Below are positions 55,867 through 64,000 of a DNA stretch of 64,000 bases, piece after piece. This stretch comes from AP-15 sp963747735 (lineage in GTDB: Bacteria; Pseudomonadota; Alphaproteobacteria; ATCC43930; CGMCC-115725): the NCBI GenBank assembly GCA_963747735.1, contig CAVVGE010000019.1:434001-498000 (forward strand). The letters run 5' to 3'. Both the position numbers and the translations under genes were made by a program. Every line of letters starts with the position of its first letter. Position 1 is the stretch's first letter. The notes under the pieces are model-generated. The model ran no database searches. It saw only the letters and a program-made list of their open reading frames with translations, and was not told where the DNA came from.

Positions 55867-56532
55867 ATGCGGCTTTACGCTCTTAACCGGGCCGGCCGGC
55901 TCATCGGGCTCGGTCTGATCATTATCGGGATCGCCGCCGCCTGGCGCTGGCGAGCGCTGCTCGACTATGCCCAGATCGGCGCGGCGATCGCCCGTTGGCC
56001 GGCCGCCCCGCTGATCTTTATTGCGGTTCATATCGCGGCGAGCCTGTTGTTTGTGCCGCGCACGCTGTTGGCGGTCGTCGCCGGAGTGCTGTTCGGCCTC
56101 TTTTGGGGAACAATATGGGCGGCGCTCGGCAGTGTCGCCGGAGCTGGCGCGGGGTTTCTGGTGGCGCGCTATCTCAACTCCGGCTTGATCGATTTCGACC
56201 GCAGCACAAGGCTGCGACCATTGCTCGATCGGATGAATGATGGCGGGTGGCGCGCCGTCGCGGTGCTGCGGTTGATCCCGGTGGTGCCGCACAGCCTCGC
56301 CAATTACGGGCTCGGGCTGACGCGGGTGCGCTTCGGCGCGTACACGGTAGGATCGCTTCTCGGCCAATTGCCGATGACGATCGCCTATGTCGCCGTCGGC
56401 GCCGCCGGCGAACGGGTGATCCGTGGCGGCGCGGGCTGGGTGGCCCCGACCTCGATCGCCGCCGCCGCTCTCGGCCTTGCGCTGCTGATCCCATTCGTCA
56501 TTCGCCGCCGCTCCGGCCGGCCGTCTCCTTGA
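55867..56532 (+). CDS. TVP38/TMEM64-type VTT-domain membrane protein
   Basis: A 221-residue membrane protein with the VTT core 'VVAGVLFGLFWGTIWAALGS' and 'LRLIPVVPHSLANYGLGLTR' and several helices. Such proteins are suggested to scramble or move lipids. The ATG immediately follows the glycosyltransferase stop codon, which links the two functionally. Confidence 0.82.
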   Translation: MRLYALNRAGRLIGLGLIIIGIAAAWRWRALLDYAQIGAAIARWPAAPLIFIAVHIAASLLFVPRTLLAVVAGVLFGLFWGTIWAALGSVAGAGAGFLVARYLNSGLIDFDRSTRLRPLLDRMNDGGWRAVAVLRLIPVVPHSLANYGLGLTRVRFGAYTVGSLLGQLPMTIAYVAVGAAGERVIRGGAGWVAPTSIAAAALGLALLIPFVIRRRSGRPSP

Positions 56533-56697
56533 TCGGGTCTGATATCGATCTTTTTTGAGCGCGCTCAGCGCGGTGAAAAACGGCGCCGGGGCCTTTACCT
56601 GGTCCTCGTGCCGGCGCGTCTGTGCTTTCTTGCCGCGTCGGGCGTCTGGCCAAATGGTTGATGCTGCAAGCCAAGACATATCCGGAGGCCAATTCCG

Positions 56698-56726
56698 TTG
56701 CCTTAGATCAAAATACGTTGTATAAA
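56698..56726 (+). promoter_or_regulatory. Sigma-70-like promoter upstream of the repeat protein
   Basis: TTGCCT (56698-56703) and TATAAA (56721-56726) are separated by exactly 17 bp in a locally AT-rich patch. It lies about 75 bp upstream of the start at 56801. Its match to the canonical housekeeping consensus stands out in this GC-rich window. Confidence 0.5.
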
Positions 56727-56800
56727 ATGTCATCCTTTTGTGCGCTGAAGAGTTTTGCCGATCCTGAGCGTGAACACCAACGCTTGCATGGGAGGCGGGG

Positions 56801-59800
56801 ATGGCCGCAGTAAGCTGGAAGGCCGCCGTCAGCGGAGACTGGACCACAGCGACCGATTGGACCACCGGCATCATCCCCGGCGCGGGCGATGCGGTCACGA
56901 TTGGGGTTCCCGGTTCCTACATCGTCTCGCTGACGACGCGGATCACGGTCGGCTCGATCAACATCAGCGATGTCGGCGCCGTCCTGGCGGTTCAGGATCC
57001 GACCCAGACGGAAACGGTTTCCGGCGGCCTTTCCAACAGCTCCACGGTCGAGATCGACACCAGCGGCGGCGGCGGCAGCCGCCTGACGGTCGGCGGGGTG
57101 CTGACCAACAACGGCACGCTCGACATCGGCAGCGGCAACCTGACCCAGGCGACGACGGTAAAGGCGGCCGGCCTCGCCAATACCGGCACGATCGACATGA
57201 TCGAGGGCACCGCGGCGACCGCGACCCTGGACATCACCGGCGCCGCGCCGGCAACCCTGCTCGGCACCTACAACCTCTCCGGCGCCGCACTGATCGAATT
57301 TGGCAGCGGCGGGGTGAGCGCGATCGGCAGCGGCGCCAGCCTGACCCTGAACGGCGGCAAGGCACTGATCGCGCTGAGTAGCGCGCTGACCGGCAACAGC
57401 GCGCTAAAGGGGCTGGCCCAGAATGCCGGGACCCTCAGCCTGGAGAACGGCGCCGCGCTCGTCACCGGCGGCGGTCTCGACAATGCCGGCACAATCGGTG
57501 TCGACAACATCGGCGGCGGCGGCAGTGCCCTGAAGGTCGGCGCGATACTGACCAACGAGAACAGCTTCCAAATCGGCAATGCCAGCATCACCGCGGCGAC
57601 GACGGTAAGCGCCGCGGCCGCGAGCAATTTCGGCAACCTCTTTATCAACAGCGATGCCGCCGCGGCGACTGCTGCGCTGACCGTCGCCGGCGGCTTGTCC
57701 AACGGTCACAACGCCACCCTCGAGGTCGATGGCAGCGGTGCCGGCGGCAGCCGCCTGACGGTCGGCGGGGTGCTGACCAACAACGGCACCCTCATCATCG
57801 GCAACAGTTTTCTGACGCGGGCGACGATGGTAAAGGCGGGCAGCCTCGCCAACACCGGCACGATCGACATGGGCGAGGGCACCGCGGCGACCGCGACGCT
57901 GAACCTCACCGGCGCCGCACCGGCAACCCTGTTCGGCACCTACAACCTCGCCGGCGACGCGCTGATTGAATTTGGCAGCGGCGGGGTGAGCGCGATCGGC
58001 AGCAGCGCCAGCCTGACCCTGAACGGCGGCAAGGTGCTGCTGAGCAGCGGCGGGCTGGCCGGCAACAGCGCGCTAAAGGGGCTGGCCCAGAATGCCGGCA
58101 CCCTCAGCCTGGAGAACGGCGCCGCGCTGGTCACCGGCGGCGGCCTCGACAATGCCGGCACGATCGATGTCGACAGCGGCGGCAGCGGCGGCAGCGGCCT
58201 CAAGGTCGGCGGCACCCTGATCAACGAGAACAGCCTGCAGATCGGCAATAGCGGCATCACCACAGCGGCGACGGCAAGCGCCGCGGCCGTGAGCAATTTC
58301 GGCAACCTCTTTATCAACAGCGACGCCGCCGCGGCGACCGCGGCGCTGACCGTCGCCGGCGGCTTGTCCAACGGTCACAACGCCACCCTCGAGGTCGATG
58401 GCAGCGGTGCCGGCGGCAGCCGCCTGACCGTCGGCGGGCTCCTGACCAACAACGGCAGCCTCATCATCGGCAACGGCTTCCTGACGCGGGCGACGACGGT
58501 AGAGGCGGGCAGCCTCGCCGGAAGCGGCACGATCGACATGAACGAGGGCACCGCGGCGACCGCGACGCTGAACATCACCGGCGCCGCGCCGGCAACCCTG
58601 CTTGGCACCTACAACCTCTCCGGCGCCGCACTGATCGAATTTGGCAGCGGCGGGGTGAGCGCGATCGGCAGCGGCGCCAGCCTGACCCTGAACGGCGGCA
58701 AGGCGCTGCTGAGCAGCGGCGGGCTGGCCGGCAACAGCGCGCTAAAGGGGCTGGCCCAGAATGCCGGGACCCTCAGCCTGGAGAACGGCGCCGCGCTCCT
58801 CACCAGCGGCGGCCTCGACAATGCCGGCACGATCGGTGTCGACAGCGGCGGCAGCGGCGGCAGCGGCCTCGAGGTCGGCGGGACCCTGACCAACGAGAAC
58901 AGCTTCCAGATCGGCAATGGCGGCATCACCACGGCGACGACGGTGAGCGCCGCGGCCGTGCGCAATTTCGGCAACCTCTTTATCAACAGCGACGCCGCCG
59001 CGGCGACCGCGGCGCTGACCGTCACCGGCGGCTTGTCCAACGGTCGCAACGCCCTCGTCGAGGTCGATGCCAGCGGTGCCGGCGGCAGCCGCCTGACGGT
59101 CGGCGGGGTGCTGACCAACAACGGCACGCTCGACATCGGCAACAGTTTCCTGATGCGCGCGACGACGGTAAAGGCGGGCAGCCTCGCCAACACCGGCACC
59201 ATTGGTGTGACCGGCCACTCCGGGGTTGCCGCCGCGACGCTGAGCGCGACGGGCGCCTCCTCCGCCACCGGCGTGATCGACATCAATGGCGGCGGCGTCC
59301 TTTCCCTCGGCAATATCCTGACCATTTCCGATTCGCTGGTGCTGGACGGCGGCACGGTGTCGGGCGGCACTCTGGCGACATCGGGGTTGGGGACGATGCA
59401 AGCCGCAGCCTCGTTTACGAGCACGCTCAGCGCGGTGACGATCGCCTCGGGGTCGGTCTTCACTGCCGTTTCCGGCAGCACGCTGATCGACAACGGCGCC
59501 ATCGCCGCGGGCTCGCTCTTCGGCAGCGGCGGCGCCACGCTGGAATTCGCCAAGGCGACGACGGCCGGCAGCCTGACCAATATTTCGGGGTTCGCGACGA
59601 TCGTCCTCGCCAACGCGGCGAACACCCTGACCTTGGCCGCCGCCAACTTTACCGGCACCAGCGGCATGATCACCATCGACGGCGGCAATTCGGGCAACAA
59701 GGTCAGCGGCTCTGCCCTGCCGTCCAGCGACGCGATCACGGTCCATGCCGGCAGCGGCACCGATTTGCTGACCGGCGGCGCCGGCAACGACATTTTCTTC

Positions 59801-60178
59801 GCCGGCGGCAAGACGACGATGACCGGCAAGGCCGGCGCCAACGAGTTCGTGTTCAGCGCACCGGGTGCTGTGGCGGGCGGCAATACCATCGCCGATTTCA
59901 CCGCATCGGCGAGCAATCAGATGCTGTTCATCAGCGGCTCCGGCTTTTCGCTGCCGGGTGCCACCGCAAGTCCTCAGGTGCTCGGGAGCCTCTTTGCTCA
60001 GGACAGCAATGGCGCCTTTTCCGGCGCCGGGACGCAGCGGTTCGCCTATGGCTTCGGCAACGGCAACCTCTACTATTCGGGCAGCGGCACGACCGCGACC
60101 GAGCACCTCGTCGCGCATTTGACCGGCGACCCGCATCTGAGCGCGGCAGAGATCGCCCACCTCGTCTATTCCACCTGA
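56801..60178 (+). CDS. Large secreted repeat protein with RTX-like C-terminus
   Basis: A 1125-residue low-complexity protein. Residues 1-90 include 'VSWKAAVSGDWTTATDWT', typical of bacterial surface beta-helix proteins. Residues 90-800 form three large near-identical repeats of about 223 residues built from short beta strands ('GGSRLTVGGVLTNNGTL', 'GGLDNAGTIGVDS', 'LKGLAQNAGTLSLENGAAL'). The C-terminus has RTX-like residues ('GSGTDLLTGGAGNDIFF', 'NTIADFTASASNQMLF'). No signal peptide is present, so type I export is likely. The ribosome-binding site is GGGAGGCGGGG. Confidence 0.72.
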   Translation: MAAVSWKAAVSGDWTTATDWTTGIIPGAGDAVTIGVPGSYIVSLTTRITVGSINISDVGAVLAVQDPTQTETVSGGLSNSSTVEIDTSGGGGSRLTVGGVLTNNGTLDIGSGNLTQATTVKAAGLANTGTIDMIEGTAATATLDITGAAPATLLGTYNLSGAALIEFGSGGVSAIGSGASLTLNGGKALIALSSALTGNSALKGLAQNAGTLSLENGAALVTGGGLDNAGTIGVDNIGGGGSALKVGAILTNENSFQIGNASITAATTVSAAAASNFGNLFINSDAAAATAALTVAGGLSNGHNATLEVDGSGAGGSRLTVGGVLTNNGTLIIGNSFLTRATMVKAGSLANTGTIDMGEGTAATATLNLTGAAPATLFGTYNLAGDALIEFGSGGVSAIGSSASLTLNGGKVLLSSGGLAGNSALKGLAQNAGTLSLENGAALVTGGGLDNAGTIDVDSGGSGGSGLKVGGTLINENSLQIGNSGITTAATASAAAVSNFGNLFINSDAAAATAALTVAGGLSNGHNATLEVDGSGAGGSRLTVGGLLTNNGSLIIGNGFLTRATTVEAGSLAGSGTIDMNEGTAATATLNITGAAPATLLGTYNLSGAALIEFGSGGVSAIGSGASLTLNGGKALLSSGGLAGNSALKGLAQNAGTLSLENGAALLTSGGLDNAGTIGVDSGGSGGSGLEVGGTLTNENSFQIGNGGITTATTVSAAAVRNFGNLFINSDAAAATAALTVTGGLSNGRNALVEVDASGAGGSRLTVGGVLTNNGTLDIGNSFLMRATTVKAGSLANTGTIGVTGHSGVAAATLSATGASSATGVIDINGGGVLSLGNILTISDSLVLDGGTVSGGTLATSGLGTMQAAASFTSTLSAVTIASGSVFTAVSGSTLIDNGAIAAGSLFGSGGATLEFAKATTAGSLTNISGFATIVLANAANTLTLAAANFTGTSGMITIDGGNSGNKVSGSALPSSDAITVHAGSGTDLLTGGAGNDIFFAGGKTTMTGKAGANEFVFSAPGAVAGGNTIADFTASASNQMLFISGSGFSLPGATASPQVLGSLFAQDSNGAFSGAGTQRFAYGFGNGNLYYSGSGTTATEHLVAHLTGDPHLSAAEIAHLVYST
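57071..59205. repeat. Large tandem repeats, period 669-672 bp
   Basis: The marker GGCGGCAGCCGCCTGAC occurs at 57071, 57743, 58412 and 59081, giving periods of 672, 669 and 669 bp. About three full units and a partial fourth are present. Units are nearly identical at the DNA level with scattered differences ('TGGGL', 'LTSGG' variants). All frame lengths are multiples of three. Confidence 0.9.
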
Positions 60179-60218
60179 CAGGCCCAGCGCCCCGCAGGCT
60201 CGACAGATCGGCGCGCAA

Positions 60219-61517
60219 TTATCGATCGAGGGCTCGGGGGACCGGGCCGCCGGTGGCCCAGTCGAGCAGCTCCACCGTGTGGACGACCGGGACCGGGGCG
60301 CCGGGCGCGAGCTGGGTGATGCAGCCGATATTGCCGGTGGCGACGAGATCGGGGCAGGCTTGCGCGATATTGGCGAGCTTGCGCTGCCGCAGCCGCGTGG
60401 CGAGCTCGGGCTGCAGCAGGTTGTAGGTGCCGGCCGAGCCGCAGCAGATATGGCCCTCGGGGATTTCCAGCACCTCGAACCCGGCTGTGGCGAGAAGCGC
60501 CTTGGGCAAGGCATCGATCCGCTGGCCGTGCTGCATCGAGCAGGCGGAGTGGTAGGCGACGCGGCGGCCGGCGCCGGCAAACCCGGCCGCGGGCGGGTGA
60601 AGCCCGAGCTGCTCGACGATCTCGACGACATCGCGGGCGAGTGCCGCCACCCGCGCCGCCTTTTCGGCGTAGGCGGGATCCTCACGCAGCATAAAGCCGT
60701 AATCCTTGAGCGTGGTGCCGCAACCCGACGCGTTGATCGCGATCGCGTCGAGGCCGGCGGTGAGCCGTTCGCGCTCCCACGCGTCGATATCGGCGCGGGC
60801 AAAGGCGAGGGCGGCTTCCTCCTGCCCCAGATGATGGGCGAGCGACCCGCAGCACCCGCTGCCGTTCGCCACGACGACCTCGCAGCCGTGGCGGGTCAAA
60901 AGGCGGATCGTCGCCTCGTTGATCTCGGGCGCCAGCACGAGCTGGGCGCAACCCGGCAACAACGCAACGCGCATGCGGCGCTCGCCCTCGGCTGGGAATA
61001 TTTGCGGACGCTCGGTCGAGGACGGTGCCGGGATCGAGGCCGGGGCGAGCGCCAACAACGGCCTGAGGTGCCGCGGCAGAAGGCGGGCAAGGGGTTTGGC
61101 GAAGGAGGCGGCGATCAATGCCGGGCGAAACAGGCCCGGCCGGGTCAGCACCGCCCCCAGCAAGCGGCGCAGCGACCGCTCGGCCCAGGGCCGGCGGTAA
61201 TGCCGCTCGATCCAGCGCCGGCCGTGATCGACAAGATGCATGTAATGGACGCCGGACGGGCAAGTGGTCATGCACGCCAGACAGGAGAGGCAGCGGTCGA
61301 TGTGCTTGACCGTGTCGGCGGTGACCGGTGCTGCGCCGGAGAGCATGTCCTTCAACAGCCAGATGCGGCCGCGCGGGCTGTCGAGCTCGTCGCCGAGCAA
61401 GAGGTAGGTCGGGCAGGTCGCGGTGCAAAACCCGCAATGGGTGCAGGTCCGCAGCACCTGGTTCGATGCGGCGGTATCGGGGTCGGCGAGCTGCGCCTCG
61501 GTAAAATCGGTGCGCAC
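60219..61517 (-). CDS. glcF: Glycolate oxidase iron-sulfur subunit GlcF
   Basis: GlcF passes electrons from the flavin subunits of glycolate oxidase. The 432 residues carry two ferredoxin-type clusters ('CTHCGFCTATCP', 'CLSCLACMTTCP') and two CCG-type cysteine motifs ('NGSGCCGSLAHH', 'GHICCGSAGTYN'). The GTG at 61517 is the start. It follows glcE by 4 bp. The C-terminal end faces the convergent repeat protein gene. Confidence 0.92.
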   Translation of the reverse strand: MRTDFTEAQLADPDTAASNQVLRTCTHCGFCTATCPTYLLLGDELDSPRGRIWLLKDMLSGAAPVTADTVKHIDRCLSCLACMTTCPSGVHYMHLVDHGRRWIERHYRRPWAERSLRRLLGAVLTRPGLFRPALIAASFAKPLARLLPRHLRPLLALAPASIPAPSSTERPQIFPAEGERRMRVALLPGCAQLVLAPEINEATIRLLTRHGCEVVVANGSGCCGSLAHHLGQEEAALAFARADIDAWERERLTAGLDAIAINASGCGTTLKDYGFMLREDPAYAEKAARVAALARDVVEIVEQLGLHPPAAGFAGAGRRVAYHSACSMQHGQRIDALPKALLATAGFEVLEIPEGHICCGSAGTYNLLQPELATRLRQRKLANIAQACPDLVATGNIGCITQLAPGAPVPVVHTVELLDWATGGPVPRALDR

Positions 61518-61521
61518 CGGG

Positions 61522-62734
61522 TCAGCTCCGCTCGACCATCCGCCCGGGGTTCAGGATATGACGCGGATCGAAGCTTTCTTTCACCCGCAAGGCGAGCGCC
61601 GCGAGCGCTGGCGGCTGCGGCTCGAACACCGGCACGGCGCGGCGCAGCGCGGCCGGACCTCGGATCAGCGTGGCATGACCGGTTTGGCGCCCGTCTGCGC
61701 CGCGGATCGCGCTGGCGGATCGCCGCGGCCCCGCCATCCTCGGCTTCGGCGACGGCGAGCCATGCCAGCCCGCCGCCCCAATCGAGATACCAGCGCAGAT
61801 CGAGCGACCGCGCCAACGCCTCGCCAAACGCGGCCCCGCGCGCCGGTGCCACCGAGACGCGCCATACCGCGCGGTCGGCGAGGTCGGCAAAGGGTTCGAG
61901 GTCGCGGACTGCACGCCAGAACGCGGCGGAGGCTTCGTCTTCGAGCGTTGCTGCCTCGCCCCCGGCCGCAAGCTCGGCGAGCAGCCGCTCGCGCCGGAAC
62001 GTGACCGAGGGGGCCGGGCCTTCGAGGCGAAGACCGAGCAGCCCAGGCATTGCCGACAGCAGGACCGAGCCGGCAGGCAGATACACGGCACCCGAGACCT
62101 CGTGCGGCGAAGCGAGCGCGCGGCGCATTGCCTCGGCGGCGCCGGCCGCGTCGAGCCCGCCGAGCACCAGGGTGGCGGTGTGCTCGGGCCGCGGCAGCAC
62201 CTTCAGCGTCACTTCCTCGAGCACGGCGAGCGTGCCGTAGGAGCCGGCCAGCAATTTGGGCAAATCGTAGCCGGTCACGTTCTTGACGACCTTGCCGCCG
62301 GCCTTGAACACCTCGGCCCGGCCGCTGACCGCGCGAAAGCCGAGAAAATGGTCGCGCGCCGCCCCCGCCTTGACCCGCCGCGGCCCCGACAAATTGCAGG
62401 CGATGACACCGCCGAGGGTCGGCCGCGCTTCGGACGTGCCGAGCAGCGCCCGCCAATCCGGCGGCTCGAAGGCCAGCATCTGCCCGTTTTCGCCGAGCGC
62501 CCGTTCGATTTCATCGACCGGCGTCGCCGCCGCCGCGGTCAGCACCAGCTCGCTCGGCTGGTAGTCGCGGATGCCCGAAAGCCGCGAGAGGTCGAGCATG
62601 CGCGGCGTCTGCATCGGGCGCCCGAGGCTGCGCTTCGAGCCGCCGCCGACGATTTCCAGCGGCTCCTCGGCGGCGAGCGCCTCGCCGACAGCTTCGCGCA
62701 GTTCCTCGAGATCGCCGGGCGACGGCCGCGTCAT
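61522..62734 (-). pseudogene. glcE: Glycolate oxidase FAD-binding subunit GlcE, frameshifted
   Basis: The N-terminal frame shows a PCMH FAD domain ('EIVGGGSKRSLGRPM', 'LGGVIACNLSGPRRVKAGA', 'VVKNVTGYDLPKLLAGSYG') and continues to 'AEAEDGGAAAIR'. The C-terminus 'SAIRGADGRQTGHATLIRG' to 'RHILNPGRMVERS' lies in another frame. One extra base near 61711-61716 (GCTGGC) explains this. With it removed the protein would have about 400 residues, normal for GlcE. No glcD is adjacent. Confidence 0.85.
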
Positions 62735-62853
62735 CCCGGCACGATGTCATCGCCGCCGCCGCGGCGCAATCTTTGGACAAAGCGCCCGCGCCTCAGCCCA
62801 GCGGGCAAGGGCTCGGGATCGAGCTGTCGGTGCTCGGCGCTTTTTGGCTGGTG

Positions 62854-63798
62854 CTAAGAAGACGGCATCGTTCGCTTCATGAATCCGTCGAACAGCGGCA
62901 CCGTAAACGCCGTATCGCCGTGCGCGGGGCTGTAGAGCATGCCTTTGCCGATCAGCGTGTTGCGGACCGGCGCCACGGTGGTGACCTTGCGTCGCAGCCG
63001 CTCGGCGATGTCGCCCGATCGATGCGGCCCTTCGCCCAAATCGGCCATCGCCCGCAAATAGCGCTTTTCGGTCGGGGTCAGCCGATCGAAGCGGACCCTA
63101 AAAAAGCTGGTGTCGAGCTCGGCGAGCGCGTGCGCCGTGGCGTGCTCGGCATCGCGGCCCCGGATCGGCGATTTCTCGGCGACATTCCAGCTGTGCTTGC
63201 CCCATTCCTGAAGAAAATAGGGGTAGCCCGACGTTTGCCGCAGGATTTCGGCGATGGCCCGCTCGTCGAACGAGACGGTTTCCTTTTCCGCCGGGACGCA
63301 GAGCGCGAGACGCGCGGCAGCCGGGTCGAGCCGATCGACTGCGGCAAGCTCGAACAACCGTTCGGCGTAGGATTTGGCCCGTCCGGATCGGCCCAAGATC
63401 TGCGGCAGGCCGGCGGCGACCATGGTGATCGGCACCTGAGCCTGAACGGCGCGATGAAGACCGCTGATCAGGGCCGCCAGCTCACTTTCGGCGACATATT
63501 GCAGCTCATCGACGAACAAGACAGCTACAGTCCCACGCGCGTCGGCGGCTCTGCCGATCTCGACCAGCAGCGCCGCCAGATCGGTTTCAAGGTCGCCGCT
63601 GTCGGCGAGGCCCAGCTCGGTCTTCCGGCGCTTCGATCTGAGCGGTGGCAAATCCTCGGGCCTGGGCGTCGCGCTGCACCCGGTTTAGCAATACGGTTTT
63701 GCCGACGCCGCGCAGGCCATAGAGAATAAAGCTGCGGGCGGCCAATTCCGGTGGCGGGGTGCGGCGCCCGGCGCGTAGGGGTTGAGGCGCGGATCCAA
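62854..63798 (-). pseudogene. AAA-type ATP-binding protein, decayed
   Basis: The parts of an ATPase with Walker A 'GLRGVGKTVLLNR', Walker B 'AVLFVDELQYV', 'MVAAGLPQILGRSGRAKSYA' and 'GYPYFLQEWGKHSW' are present. Compared with the family as I know it, a segment between 'TPPPELA' and 'ARSFILYG' is missing, as are about 60 residues between 'QIEAPED' and 'ELGLADSGDLETDL', where the frame also changes. The N-terminus 'DPRLNPYAPGA' lies in a third frame. The gene is probably nonfunctional. Confidence 0.7.
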
Positions 63799-63819
63799 TT
63801 ATAAGGAGCTTACTGCGGT

Positions 63820-63836
63820 TTATCGATTTTCGATAA
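63820..63836. promoter_or_regulatory. AT-rich palindrome upstream of the ATPase pseudogene
   Basis: TTATCGA (63820-63826) and TCGATAA (63830-63836) form a perfect 7-bp inverted repeat around TTT, in an AT-rich patch that also has a TATAAT-like hexamer at 63798-63803 on the minus strand. It could be a regulator binding site or part of the lost gene's promoter. Confidence 0.35.
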
Positions 63837-63872
63837 GCTGGGGTAAGCTTGTTATAATTCAACCAGCCCGCG

Positions 63873-64000
63873 TCACATATGGATCGCGCGGCCGTCGGCG
63901 GCGAGCGCGGCTTCTTTCATCGCCTCGCTCAGGGTCGGGTGGGCGTGAGAAGTGCGGGCGATGTCCTCGGCCGAGGCGCCGAACTCGATCGCCAAGGCGG
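63873..64000 (-). CDS. lpdA: Dihydrolipoyl dehydrogenase, C-terminal part
   Basis: The visible 42 C-terminal residues include 'ALAIEFGASAEDIARTSHAH', 'HPTLSEAMKEAALA' and 'DGRAIHM'. The 'HAHPTLSE' motif holds the catalytic His-Glu pair of the dimer-interface domain. The gene continues past the window edge. It is the E3 component of 2-oxoacid dehydrogenase complexes. Confidence 0.92.
   Translation of the reverse strand, partial: ALAIEFGASAEDIARTSHAHPTLSEAMKEAALAADGRAIHM

Noticed and set aside
58609..60802. Long minus-strand frames across the repeat protein and glcF
   Set aside because: They repeat with the same 669-bp period as the coding strand and read as alanine/proline-rich text. They are shadows of the repeat gene.

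Overview
The window is GC-rich chromosomal DNA of an alphaproteobacterium, most likely a Rhodospirillales relative. The gene set fits: a kdsD-lptC-lptA-lptB-rpoN-hpf-ptsN block, MutL carrying the endonuclease motif, a fused indolepyruvate ferredoxin oxidoreductase, a complete pqqABCDE operon and glycolate oxidase subunits. The genus cannot be told from sequence alone.

Layout. 1-2.6 kb is a degraded accessory patch: a ribbon-helix-helix antitoxin start running into an IS5-type fragment, then an IS701-like element (440-2076) that splits an unknown gene in frame and whose dead transposase carries four small palindromic insertions. 2.8-13 kb holds an acyl-CoA-dehydrogenase-like flavoprotein, a PAP2 protein, mutL, a 3-methyladenine glycosylase with a 15-copy 15-bp repeat in its coding sequence, a SnoaL-like protein, an SDR, a phosphotransferase/ATPase, a BepA-like M48 protease and a frameshifted DsbA-like protein. 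13-17 kb is the PQQ operon pqqA-B-C-D-E plus maiA, with 4-bp stop/start overlaps at every junction after pqqB. 17-28 kb holds a decayed HicB/HicA pair, a lytic transglycosylase, dapA, smpB, an acyl-CoA carboxylase beta subunit, two MFS transporters, a Tim44-like protein and hsp20. 28-36 kb is ptsN-hpf-rpoN-lptB-lptA-lptC-kdsD-rnd (minus strand) and a tRNA-Leu(CAG).

35.9-37 kb carries a two-gene cassette, a two-TM membrane protein followed by a small protein resembling prokaryotic YEATS domains, between an alcohol dehydrogenase gene and the tRNA. This is the best candidate for an under-described system. 37-53 kb holds housekeeping and metabolic genes: Zn-alcohol dehydrogenase, NDUFA9-like protein, cyclophilin, AmpG-like transporter, YgjP-like protease, an orphan frameshifted UgpB-like binding protein, a DUF433 protein, the 1159-residue indolepyruvate oxidoreductase, transposase debris, a MITE-like element, a Do/HtrA protease, glycerate kinase and pyruvate kinase. 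53-60 kb is a surface module: two RTX-type secretion candidates flank a glycosyltransferase and a VTT-domain membrane protein; the larger one has about three near-identical 669-bp repeats. 60-64 kb holds glcF, a frameshifted glcE, a decayed AAA ATPase gene and the 3' end of lpdA.

A recurring oddity is single-base frameshifts in otherwise well-conserved genes (dsbA-like, MFS, ugpB-like, glcE), which may be assembly errors or real inactivation.
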